NCBI RefSeq assembly: GCF_020520425.1
Contig: NC_079492.1
Location: 1,054,001 to 1,118,000, forward strand
Reading direction: 5' to 3'
Source of the DNA: Spinacia oleracea
Taxonomy: Eukaryota > Streptophyta > Magnoliopsida > Caryophyllales > Amaranthaceae
DNA length: 64,000 nt
The notes beneath the pieces are model-generated. The model made no database searches and was not told the DNA's origin. It was given only the letters and a program-made list of their open reading frames with translations. How positions within the stretch are numbered: the first letter of the stretch is position 1; every line of letters begins with the position of its first letter. Of the stretch, positions 15,335 through 26,999 are shown one piece after another. The position numbers were made by a program, and so were the translations under genes.

Positions 15335-15623
15335 TGTTGATTTCTTCGAAGGTGGAGTGAGGAGAGAGAGAGAGAGTGTTGCAGAATTTAGGGGGAGAAA
15401 GCCTGAGAAGAAGAGTGTGAAAGATGGTTGACGTGTCAGAGAAGAAAGGAGAGAGAGAGTGGGAATATGAGGGTAGAAACGGACCACGTTATTATGGCGG
15501 GTGGCTTTGTCCTTGAACTATATTGAATGATCGAAGATTTTTTTGGGGTGGGAGGAAGATGGACTTTTCCAGATAGTTTCTTTTTTCTTTTCAAATTTTT
15601 ATAGTCTTATTTGGTGTATTTAT
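15335..15623 (-). promoter_or_regulatory. COP1 5' leader and proximal promoter
   Basis: On the minus strand this contains CT-rich tracts (complement of GAGAGAGAGAGAG near 15362-15376 and 15450-15460), typical of plant leaders. No clear TATA box is seen, in keeping with a constitutively expressed regulator. A Stowaway MITE bounds it 290 bases upstream of the ATG. Confidence 0.4.
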
Positions 15624-15979
15624 TACTCCCTCCGTCTCTTTTTATTTTTTACGTTGTCTTTTTTGTTGTTTCAAAATGTTCTTTACATTTCCTTTTATAT
15701 CATCACATTAATGATTTAATATTTTATTAAAATTTATGTCAAATGATTTTTTAACCAATTAAATTCATTGGTTAGTTAATTTCTCACACCTTTCTATTAG
15801 GACATTAAATTTTTCTCATATTCCCAATATCATAATTTTGATAAAAGTAAAAAACATTATAAATAAACATAATTTTTCTTATTTAAATAAAAAACAGAGG
15901 AATCTCAATGTATATTAATTAGTCGTTAATAAACGTGCAAAATGGCAAACGTAAAAAATAAAAAGAGACGGAGGGAGTA
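15624..15979. mobile_element. Stowaway MITE upstream of COP1
   Basis: Clear inverted ends: TACTCCCTCCGTCTCTTTTT on the left and AAAAAGAGACGGAGGGAGTA on the right, flanked by TA. It is about 356 bp, AT-rich and non-coding. The right arm also contains AAACGTAAAAAATA, matching ATTTTTTACGT on the left, so the whole element could fold into a long hairpin. Confidence 0.9.
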
Positions 15980-16082
15980 GTTCGGGTAAGAAATTAGGAA
16001 ACTTAAGTTAACACCCTATTTTTTTTTACTCTTTTATTTTTTATTTTTAGGTTCTCATTTCTAAATCGCGTAGTATAAAATA

Positions 16083-16345
16083 TGGTTTATGCACTCATGT
16101 GCATAATGCTCATTATGCACCTATTTTTAAATGAAGTAATGAACATATAGTTCAAATTCAAAAAACATATTGTCATACACAAAAGACGTGCAGTAAATGA
16201 ACATATAGTTTAAATCCAGAGAATATATATATTGAAATGATTCACATGTGCGCGTACTTTAAAATCATTCTTCATGTTTATTAGATATTAAATAAATGTT
16301 CATCGGAGTGCACAGTGAACATTGTGCACCCGGGTGTATAATCTA
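16083..16345. mobile_element. MITE with palindromic, GTGCAC-rich inverted ends
   Basis: The left end (GTTTATGCACTCATGTGCAT, then AATGCTCATTATGCACC) and the inverse of the right end (ATTATACACCCGGGTGCACA, then ATGTTCACTGTGCAC) are similar over about 35 bases. Each end is itself nearly palindromic. It resembles the element at 5318-5613 in design. A lone related motif (AGGTGCACCGTGCACCTGGG) lies at about 16806. Confidence 0.5.
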
Positions 16346-19300
16346 AATTGCGCTATTGTTTCTAGGAGTGGTGTTTGGATGTAAAATAAATGTGGAAACG
16401 TAAGAAATATTTAATAAATTAATGGGTAAAATAGGTGAGAGATGATGAAAAAGTGTAATTATTGTGAAAGAAAGGGGTAAGATCGTTAAAAATGATTGCC
16501 AAAAATAAAATAAAGTAGAAATGAATACATTGAAAAACACGACTTTTGGGAAAATGGTACCTAAAGAAACGGGAGGAGTACAAGATTTGGCTAAGCTGGA
16601 TAGCTAATTGAATGGAGTTGAAATGAATTGAATTAGACTTATTTAATGTACATTGACTGGACTGGGTTGAATGGAACTGCATTGAACTAAAAAATAGTAA
16701 AATTAACTCTAAAGGAACATGACCTATTAAAATTATTAGGTATTTTTATGCCTATTGATGGTCTTCATCACATTTTCTCTTCACATGTAAGAAAAAAATG
16801 TAAGAAGGTGCACCGTGCACCTGGGTGCATGTAATATGTTTTACATGACCTAAATATCGAGGATTTTTTTCCCAGTTGTTATTAAAAGCGGAACCATAAA
16901 TTTAATTTTGGGGGCGGAAAAAAAAAATAAAAGGGCATAATTATGTTGTTATTAACTTATTCATGAATACATTAATGATTGAATGGACAAGACAAGCATG
17001 AAATAAGAGTAATTATCTTCCCATCAACGAGATCCAACCACCTATGATACAAGTAATATCATTGGTCGACATTAAAAGGAAAGTGGTGAATTACTAATTT
17101 GACATGCAAGATGATAGGCCACAAATCTCGCACAGAAATGTAAGATTATGCATTAGCCAGGAGTGGTTCAACCTCTTCGTTATCAGCTTATGCATATACT
17201 GCTAAATCATACTAGTATTACAGATTTAGGTGACAATATTTCAAAAATGCCTTAACCACATTAAAGTGGTACATGCTATGAGTACTTCCATACACCGTAT
17301 GTAGCTAAATAGCACAACACACGTCAATGTCTATTATATAAGGGAACTCATTAGATCATTATGGTAAATGACCTTTTAGTTTCCCTTATACAAAAATCTA
17401 TATTACTCTCGCTCACAAATAATTGAATCTACTAACCAAATTATGTTACATAATAAAATAACGTGTAGAACAGTAGAACATATTAAGGGGAGAAAAACTT
17501 AATCAATTACGATTACCAAAATATACAAGGCCAAATTACAGAATAGCTTAAATTGGCTAAAAGAAAAAAAAATGGAGTACTCCGTAAGTAATTAACCAAT
17601 TAAGTACTATTGCATGCCAGTATGTGCATTTTAAAACGACAAGCACACATCGCATGCATAAAAAACTAGTCATTTCATAATAGAGCATGGATCTCATGGT
17701 CCTCTACATTGCTTTAATATGTCATTTGAAAATTGTCAATTCTCGCAATTAAAAATGTATTACGTATATATACAACTGATTTTGGGTCGATTCATTTTAA
17801 AGGAAAAAGTCAACTTCGACATGAAGCTTCAAGCCAAGGTCACATTTCATGGCAGAAATGTACGACCAAACCTCATAATCGATCAAGTCTAGTACAAAAG
17901 TATGATGTTTGTCAACTTCAAATTATGCATTCTATAAAGTTGTAAACGTACATTAGCAGATCCTTTCTCAATACAGGAAAATTTTAATTCCTTTCCATGT
18001 ACAATATTGGACGAAATCGAGGAAACATTACTAGTCAGCTTGACACTTAGAAAAATGAAATTAGGTTAAAGTGCAATACAAAATACCTTCTTTTAGCTCC
18101 AAAAACACAGTCGCATTATCATTACATCTGCATCATCAATCAAGCATCATCTAATGGCCCACTATACCGCGGTTTACAGTTGGGGACTTATGATAACTTA
18201 TTAGTCGGCAACTATCTTGTGGTATCAGAAAGTCGGTCTCGAGTTCAAGTCTCGACAAGGGTAAATCAACCCAAAGTTGGTGTTTACCTTTAATTCTTAA
18301 GTAGGTAAATCCACACAATATCCTTAAAAGGTTTAGTTACTCTCGCTCCCTCCACTAGTTTTGTGCACCCACTTATACAGAAACTTCTCACAAACTAATC
18401 TTGTTTCCCTCTGCTATTTTAACAGGATTTGGTTTAAAATAAATCTTTGGTTATGGATGAAATGACTTCTCAACTAGTATAATTGAACTTACCAAGAAGA
18501 AATTCATAAAAGAAATTCAAAGAAAAATCGAAAAAAGAAGAGCTCAGACAGTTCAGCTAAAAGTACACCGTGAACCATCTGCATCAGTGCGACTGGCCAA
18601 CAAACGCCATTCATAATGGACCATAATCTCACAACTACCATTATCGTCGAATCAATGAAAATCTGTTGGCATTCTCTCTAAACTTTGTACTACCTCTCTA
18701 TTTATTTGAGCCCACAAGAAACATTTACAGAAGCAGCTGAAAATATCTGCTCATGTGGTCCAGGGAAAGCCCTTCAACATAACAGATGATCCCTTATCTG
18801 ATAAATACTTTGTCCTGCATCACATTAACACAGCAGCCACACACAAAAGTTCCTCTAGAAAACTACAACCTCCAGGAGGTTTAAAAGAACTCCAGAAAAA
18901 AAGGGGAAAAGGAAAATATATCTAACATTGATTGGCAATATGCCAATATGTATGTGTTGAGTCTAAATCTCATAGCAGGACCTGTATCAATACTGCTTGA
19001 CAAATAAATTTACCAAAATACCTAGATAATACTGCGTAATCGATTCAATCCTTACGCTATATGACAAACCCAATTAAAACTGGGACACCGATTATAACAC
19101 GACAACATGCACAAGTTATCATAACTAGTAAGTTTAATGGAAAATCAACCAACACCTAGGTGAGATATAATAGGCCGGTATTAAAATGCAAACCAAGGCA
19201 GTGAACACACGATAAGGTTCTGATGCAAACCCAAGCGGAGGAGAGGAAACTTACAAGGATTCCCCTAGTAACGGCAAGGAGGACTTTATCTAATTATACT

Positions 19301-19643
19301 TTAAATCATTCTTCAAGTGCTGCATATATATGCTCAACAGTCAATACTCATAAGCTCATAACTGACAATATGGTCAACTTCTCATTAAAAACTGCAGCAT
19401 ATTAACATTCTTAGTGTGTTTGAACATTTATAGATTCGACCCTAATTACAAAAACTGCAACAGCTATTTAGTATTTACAAAAGGTAAGCATCCAGGGTAA
19501 GAAGTAGGAACAGCAAAGTCTATAGCACTTCGCTACATCTACAAGTAACCTTTCCAACAAAATATACTTTTTTATTGCATTAAGTTACCACTGTATTGAT
19601 TTCTGGTATATATGATTATATGTATATTATCTTGTGTCATGTA
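16346..19643. other. Intergenic region between COP1 and IMMUTANS
   Basis: AT-rich sequence with no convincing exon on either strand; short ORFs show no family similarity or coding bias. It is upstream of COP1 and downstream of IMMUTANS, both transcribed leftwards, so it should hold distal COP1 promoter sequence and the IMMUTANS 3' UTR. A possible SINE fragment is listed separately. Confidence 0.5.
18160..18320 (+). mobile_element. Possible tRNA-derived SINE fragment
   Basis: GGTCTCGAGTTCAAGTCTC (about 18233-18251) resembles an RNA polymerase III B box as found in plant SINEs, and a weak A-box-like GGTTTACAGTTGGGG lies about 65 bases upstream. No poly-A/poly-T tail or target duplication was identified, so this is tentative. 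Confidence 0.25.
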
Positions 19644-22600
19644 TTACTTACTTTTTGCAGGAGAAGTAGCAACTGATTTCTTTATACAATCAACTACACC
19701 TTCACAATCTTGAGACACAACGCATTCCGAATCATCAATATCTTCTATAGACGAGTGAGGAGAGCGGAGGTTCCCATGAGTCTGACAAGCTTTCATTGTC
19801 TTGCAATGTTCAGCTTCATCATCTCTGATATTTAGGAACACATCATACAAGTTTTCTGCAACGACAGCCACTAATTAGACTACACATAATCATCGATGTC
19901 GTTTTTTTTTTTTGGCAAATCATAATCATGGATGTTTAGTATACCGTATTATAAGCAGGCTGGAATGCAGAAAATTCGCTCTAGTCAAAATTTCAGGTGA
20001 CATAGACTATGGAAACACAACCACCAATTTTTTTCCCCGTTAAGGTAAGGAAGACACACCAATAGGCATATATTGCAGCAACATATTCAAGTTTGAAAAT
20101 CTTCAAGGTTATAGATTCCTAAGAATTTTCGTAAACATAACCCCCAGGCTACAAAGAATCCACAAGCATTATACATAATTCCCAAAATGGAATGAGGTTG
20201 GAATTTTATGACAAATATGCTTCGTTTGGTACAATTTAATCACTTGGTATTTCTAATTTGAGTTTCCTACTTTCCTATCCATAAGGGTGAGTTTATCCCT
20301 AGTCTTGAAGGGAGTATTGAGGTGAGTCTCGAGTCTAAGTCTTGGGATAATGTGGTAAAAGACTACACCAAGTCTTGAAGTGAGTTTGAAAATCCAAGAC
20401 TCACTAAAGACTCATTTAACACCCAACTTTTTTCTCCCCCCAATCAAATCATGCCACATCATCAAACTTAATTTATCTTATTTCACCCAAGAAAAACTAA
20501 TTATATTTTTATTCACTTTTGCTTCAAACTTAATTTATCTTATTTCACCCAAAAAGAACTAATTATATTTTTATTCAAAAAATAAAAAATCAATCCCAGA
20601 ATATGAGAAACGAGCAAGTGAAAAATTTACCCCAATTTCTCCAAATATCAAATTCTCAATCTACTCATACTAGTCAAAATATCGATCATCCTTTCATTAT
20701 ACCCGTTAGTGTCGAATCCACTTCCGACATCCCATGTATATACTTTGTTGTATATAAGAAAACATAATTTCAATATAATTTAGAAAACGTACCCAAAAAA
20801 ATATACATAAAATATTATTTTAGGAGTTAGGTGAGTCTGAGGATAATGTGTAAAAACAAGGAGAGTTTTATGTGAGTCTGAATAATAAAAAAGTTAGTGG
20901 AAAGCTGATGTGGCAGAGTCTGAAGATTGGTGGTGACTGGTGAGTCTGGGGATAAACTCACTCTAACCCTTAAGACAACATTTATCATTTTCAAAAGAAA
21001 ACCCCGTACAGTGTTACTCCTAGTAAATATTTTAAAAAGGAATGGCTTACGATGAATTCCCTTTCAATAGAGTTTCTCTAGCTAAATTTTGCCCCGTACA
21101 GTGTTACTCCTAGTAAATATGTTAAAAAGGAATGGCTTGCAATGAATTCCCTTTCAATAGAGTTTGTCTAGCTAAATTTTGCACTTTGTACCAGGCTCAA
21201 CACCCATATTTTACCTCTAATTATACAAGTACAAGATATGAAGGAGATTCCAATCCAACAAGTGCAGTTGCCAAGAGATTGACAATGGATGCAGAAAAAT
21301 GTTGAAATTTATTAATTTTTAGAAAATCTAAAACAAGTTTTTCCCATTTCATTGATGAACATGCAGTAGTATTTGTACTTTCCACTCATATACATAAAAG
21401 TTATGACCTTGATACCGGCTTCAAACTTGAAATAGATCTAAGAGTCTAACACAAAAAATGCTAATCTGAACGATACACATACACAAATGATAAATGTTCA
21501 AAATTTAATAAATGGACAAGGGTACACGGTGGTCATGGTCACATGTTTAATGCCTTTACGATAACTTGACCAACCAGTTTTTATACGTTTTGAAAAAATG
21601 CAATAGAAATAGTTGTTGAAAGACAAGTGTAATGCAAGAAAAGAGGCAAATCCAAAAGTTACCTATTATTGGCCTACGGGTACAGGGAACTCTGGAGGTT
21701 TGAAATTCATCTGAGTATAAAAACAGCTTCAATTATCAATAAACTATTAATTTTTTGGCCAACTCAAGCGATATGGAATCAACTAACTTACCGAACAAGT
21801 ACAAGTCACCTCCAGTGTAGTATTTCACAGCCACATCCGGTGCAGGCAGCTTTTTTAGTTCATCTATATAGAACATGAGGAGAATGAGGATAACATCAGC
21901 TTCAAAAATATAAAAACTCATGGTTTTGTGTATAAATGAAGGGAGTAAATGAGTAAACAAGGTTGTTCATGGTGTCATCATTACAAATTTTGAAATCATC
22001 AAATAACACAGATGGATAATAAGGTATAGGCACAAGGGAAAAAGCAGAAAACAATCATCACAAGTTCGCAACAACCAAAACTTGAAACGCAAAGTAACAA
22101 ACTCACCTCCTTGGGCCTTGATAAACTTGTCATAAGTTTCAAATGCATGATTTTCGACACATTCAGAGAAATGATCTGCATAGTATATCAAAATTGGATG
22201 CATAAGTTGTTACAAAAATCAACTTTCAAATATATGTCCAAACTTATACTCATATTTTAGTTGAAATTCTTTCACATTCAGAAAGAAGTACTTTTTAGGA
22301 GATATAGTAAAATCTCTGAGCCCTTAGCCCCTAAGCTTATCACCACAGCCACCAATTATGAAGAACCAACAAGAAGTCACAGTGAGATTGATACATGAAC
22401 AAAAAAGCAGCAGCGTGCAAGGACATCAATACTTACAAGCCATTCTCGGACTGATTGCATACATGAAAACCGTCATAAAATAATAAAAGACCGCAATATG
22501 CTGAGCAAGAAAACGGTCAAACCATAAAGCATTTCCCCCTAATTCCTGCAATAACATAAGACAACCCATTAACAAGGACGATTTCCAGATAAGAATAAAT

Positions 22601-25600
22601 TCCAATTAAAAGATATCGACTAAGCTGATAAAGCTATTAAGACAATAACCAATCTCTCAGTTCCCATAGGAAATAGAGATGACACTAGCATGTCCTCTGC
22701 ATCATCTTCAAAATTTTAGCTTTTTCCACCTAAACCTCCTCCCCTATTTTCATCCAAGTTTGTAGTTCAGTCACCTAGCAAATCATTGTAGTACAACTAT
22801 CCTTGCAAAAATGAGGTTAAGTATAAGGATAAGAACTCATCTAAAGACAGAACTGAGCTTCATGGATCAGTTATTATGCACAAAATTGATATGACTGACT
22901 GACTGAGAAGCTTTATCGTGCTCCCACATAATCTCACCAACTACCTTAATGATTGGAACTGGACAGACAGCTTCAGGAGTCCAGGCCGTTTATGTAACAC
23001 CTTTATTTAGTAACACCAACCACTTGGGGTGATAAATAGCATAAAGACATTCAAGATAACTTTTCGATATCCAAAAACAAAGTCCACACTACACTATATA
23101 AAGATGATACAGATTACTAGATCAGATTATTTCCGGGAAGGAAGTGAAACAAAAGCCTGACTGTGAGACTGCCACAAAGGCCCACAATACCTCCTACCTG
23201 TCTCTTTCAAATTTTTAGTAGTTAACCCCAAAGTTTAACATAAAAGCTAGATCATGTACCCACAGACCAGTGCACTAATTTAGAAGTGAAGATAAGAAGG
23301 ATAGCAGATGTACGAACTAACAGCCAATAACTGTGAGTCTAAGCAAGAAAAATCCCAGAAAGCGCCTACCTCCATGATCAGAAGATGGTGCATCTCGTTC
23401 CAGCTCTCAGCAAAATGGACTTTCAAGTAATCAGCTCTTCTCCACCAGCCAAAGCTCTCATACAAATGCAGCACAGATATAAATGCTGACAAGAACAGTC
23501 ATTTTTTACATCAAATAGAGAATTGTAATTGTAGTTTTTACAGTTAGAAAGATGACTTATGAGTTGTAACAGTTAAAAAGTGTTTCTACACCCATGTCAG
23601 TAATCAGGAGAAGGACAAAGAATCATATCTTCCATTAATGTAAAACAACAGCTTCAAGGCAATGTAGAAATTCTGGAAAATATTATATAATTGACCTCAT
23701 CATCAACTTCTAAAAATAAGTGAAAAAGAATATTTAAAAAGAGGCCTGAAGGCTGGGATCCTATTAATAGGATAATGAAATCTCAAAAACAGATTTAGTT
23801 CTTCACTTCTTTGCTCCCTCCTTGTAGTGCTATGTCACAACTCTGCCTCTCCACCTATTTTTATTAGTCTGTGCATACATGGCTAGGTATTTTAGGCATG
23901 TTCTCCTCTTGGCAGAAGAACTTCATATGAGAAGACATTCTCAATATTTCTATCATTGCTTTGCAAAAATATGTCAGGGGTATTAATTATTATCTTCAAC
24001 ATATGCTAGCAATGGTCAAGCGAGTTCTCAAAAAAAAAAAAGTCAATGGCAAAGTGACTTCCATATTTATTCATCATTCAACACTAAAAAAACAATGAGC
24101 TAGCAAGTTACACACTCCTAATAATTGACTTCTCAGTTTCAAAAGATGTAGAAATCCTAAATCTCTTGGCACAAAAACAATACAGTAACAATTACGCAAA
24201 GTAACAAAAAGCCTCACCAAAATATGGAACTCTGGCAACGGTTTCCAGGACAAAGAACCTTGCATAGTTTCTGTCACGATACAAACTATCTAGTATAGTT
24301 ATCACTGAGTCCTGCAACAATTAACGAATTTGAGTTACAACATTAAAATGTTTGAACTGTCTCCTCCAACTATTTAAAGATCCAAAATACTATAACAAGA
24401 AAAGATGTTCAAAGGTGTCACACTAATTGTGAAACACAGACTAAGGAAACAGGGAGGTTGATTCTAAGTAATAATGTTAACGCTGTGCATTATTAGCATG
24501 AATGTATATCAGTTGACATTTGACAACCATTATATTTATAATGAGAACAACTGAAGTGGATACATATTTGGACATTTAGTATGCAACATAATGTCTATTC
24601 ATTGCTGTTATATGCACCCATAGGGCCTACAACATAGAATAAATCCAGCAAGGTTTCGTATCAGTGAGTTATCACTTACTATCCTTTTCCTCTCAGCAAA
24701 AGTTGTACACTAGTACTTAAAAACATTTGGGCAAGGCTGTCAAATGTCAACATATCCAAGAAAATTAAAGACCATAGGCGCTAGAGAACTTTGTACTCAA
24801 ACGGCAGTAACATAAATATAAACAAGCAGAAAAGAACAGTTGCAAAACAACTACAAAATCTCTTGAATAAAATGGTAGTTAGATAAAGAAATTAACAGGG
24901 TAAGAAGAATACCGTGAGGGTGATATTGATAGACTGCTCTACCTTGATGACCCATCTCTCAAAACCATTGGGTGTTGACTCTGTTGAGTCCCCCAACGGC
25001 ATTGCTTCTCCGTTTCCTTTCCCTTTGTCATCTGCTAAGGTCTTTGGTTGAAATGACTCCTCCACTTCTACTTTCTCCTTATCATCTTGCAAAATTGTTG
25101 CTTGGACTCGGAATTGAATAAACTTGCTAGTGATATCAAAACTACCATGTTATAGGAGAAAAAAAAAGGTGGGAGGAAGCTACACGACAGGTGAAATAAG
25201 TTATCGAAAATACACCCCTCCAGAAACTTTAAGGAAAAAAAACAAGACGAGGAGCCAGGTGAAATAAGTTATCGAAAATACACCCCTCCAGTATTGAGTA
25301 CATTGATCAAAACAACATTTCACATATTGTTAACACTGCACACAGATAAGAAAGACGAGGAGCCAGAGTGGCGGGGACTGTAAAGACAAAACAAGACGCC
25401 AGCACATCGAAGATGGGTTAATAAACCATTAATCTCACAAATCAGATAATTAAGTGGCTTACAGCGTGAATCCTTTAGTTAAAAAAAAAACGAACAAGGA
25501 TTTTTTTGGCAATGGACCAGTCCATGAGAGCTTGTGTTTCTAATTGAAAGATTGGGCAGCTCAATGAATGGGAAGATGTTTCGATGAGGATCGTGTCAGG

Positions 25601-26751
25601 GAGTTGGGAATTCCTAACCTGACTTGCCACAAACCTAATATAAGTTCTAAGATCAGGAACTCCAGACAGTGGGGAACAAAACTAAAGACAAATTGTGCCA
25701 AATATCTCAAACTAATTAAAACACAACCAAGCATAACGAATTTCATATCAGAAAGTGTAATATGTCAAATATAATCCTTGTTTGAACCTTCACTTAGAAA
25801 CCAATGAACCTGATTCACGGTTAAGCTATAACTATAGCACCAAGAGCTACTGCTTTCAACCTGGTACCAGGTCCTTCCTAAATGAAGCAATTCGGCGAAG
25901 TCCTCTCAGACTAGTTATCAAACTGAAAGAGCTATAACTGACTAGGGAACCTAAGTCATTCCTTCTTCAATAAATCAGTACCAACAGACATCCCAAGAAA
26001 AACACTTACTCCAACAAAAGTAGCAAACAAGCGACCAACCATGCCACAAGACCAAAAAAAATATACACATGAGGAAAAGCAAACCAACAAAACCAGTAAA
26101 GATAACTTCCTGATCTGCATCACTCACTAGTAGCATTCATGATATATTTCCTTTTAAAAAAATTCCTCTTATTGTCGCAATTACCATCATCAAAATGAAG
26201 AAATCAAAACCTTATAATGGAAACTACGAAAGTTAATCACAATTCCGCCTAACAGTTTTAGCCTATTGTGAACATTTTTAAGCTGATCCTTTAAAATAAA
26301 TGAAAAAAATTGCAACACAATAAAAAAAAATAGGTCACAACAAACAATCCGGAAGCAATTCCATACGAAACATCTGCTTTACATTAACATTTCAACTGAA
26401 GTTTCGGACAAATATTCACAATAGAATATTCAAATTTATCTTTTATAATCAATAACAAAATTAAAACACCAGAACAAACAATACGACAAGAAACAATCAC
26501 AAATTCAATTTAACACCAAAAATATCCACTTAAATTTACAGAAATGAAATGCAAAATTGATAGTTCTGAAGAAATTTGTTTTACCTAGAAATCAACCGAG
26601 GAGAAGAAGGATGAGTGGAATTGAAGGAGGAGAATGAATTGAAGCGGCGTAAAGGAATCAAGGAGCTGAAAATGGCGGAATTTCCAGAAATTCTAGATGA
26701 CTTAACCACCGTTGCTGCTGCAGTTGAAGGAAGAGGGAGAAGTGCCGCCAT
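19644..26751 (-). CDS. IM: IMMUTANS: plastid terminal oxidase (PTOX, plastoquinol oxidase), complete, 9 exons
   Basis: A thylakoid di-iron oxidase that passes electrons from plastoquinol to O2; needed for carotenoid desaturation, chlororespiration and chloroplast biogenesis. Exons (minus): 26585-26751, 24913-25126, 24218-24311, 23370-23485, 22437-22545, 22107-22175, 21792-21863, 21663-21710, 19644-19855. All are GT-AG and phases join to 366 aa (Arabidopsis 351). The first 60 or so residues are rich in Ser, Ala and Arg, as in a chloroplast transit peptide. The six iron ligands of the family appear as E150 ([13 protein letters not shown]), E189 and H192 ([10 protein letters not shown]), E241 (CVENHAFE), E310 and H313 ([10 protein letters not shown]). 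Exon 8 encodes exactly 16 residues ([16 protein letters not shown]), the PTOX-specific insert known to be essential in Arabidopsis. Introns hold a MITE and tandem duplications. It ends SPAKSK. Confidence 0.97.
20282..20972. mobile_element. MITE-like element in the last IMMUTANS intron
   Basis: It starts TAAGGGTGAGTTTATCCCTAG and its right end reads, inverted, TAAGGGTTAGAGTGAGTTTA followed by TCCCCAG, so terminal repeats match except for a small indel. Subterminal GTGAGTCT...GGATAATGTG motifs recur near both ends. About 691 bp, non-coding. The superfamily is uncertain because the target-site duplication is unclear. Confidence 0.6.
21002..21181 (+). repeat. Tandem duplication, two 90-bp units
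   Basis: Two adjacent copies beginning CCCCGTACAGTGTTACTCCT and ending GCTAAATTTTG (21002-21091 and 21092-21181) differ at about four positions. They lie in the IMMUTANS intron between exons 8 and 9. Confidence 0.9.
25188..25291 (+). repeat. Two 36-bp direct repeats in IMMUTANS intron 1
   Basis: Identical 36-base segments starting CAGGTGAAATAAGTTATCG and ending CACCCCTCCAG occur at about 25188-25223 and 25256-25291, separated by about 32 bases. A nearby AAGACGAGGAGCCAG is also repeated (about 25245 and 25352). Confidence 0.85.
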
Positions 26752-26999
26752 TTACTCTCTCCTCGGAAAGATCTTTTGAGGGATAGATGGAAAAAAAATG
26801 GAAAGTTTTTTCTTCGTTTTAATAAAAACAGAAGGCGCTAAACGATGCCACGACGGTGGTTTCTGATTGATGGTTATTCAATTGTCGTCGTTTTTACGGT
26901 GGTTTTGGCGGCGTTGTCGGATTTCCGGTTTTCTTGGAAAGGTACGGATTTGGTTTTGAGAATATAAAAAATACAGTACTCTTTTGGCCCTAAATTTTT
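26752..26999 (-). promoter_or_regulatory. IMMUTANS 5' leader and promoter region
   Basis: The short region upstream of the IMMUTANS ATG, bounded by the direct-repeat-flanked element starting at 27000. On the minus strand it contains a CCGTCGTGGCATCGTTTAGCG stretch and AT-rich sequence. No TATA box is evident. Confidence 0.4.
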
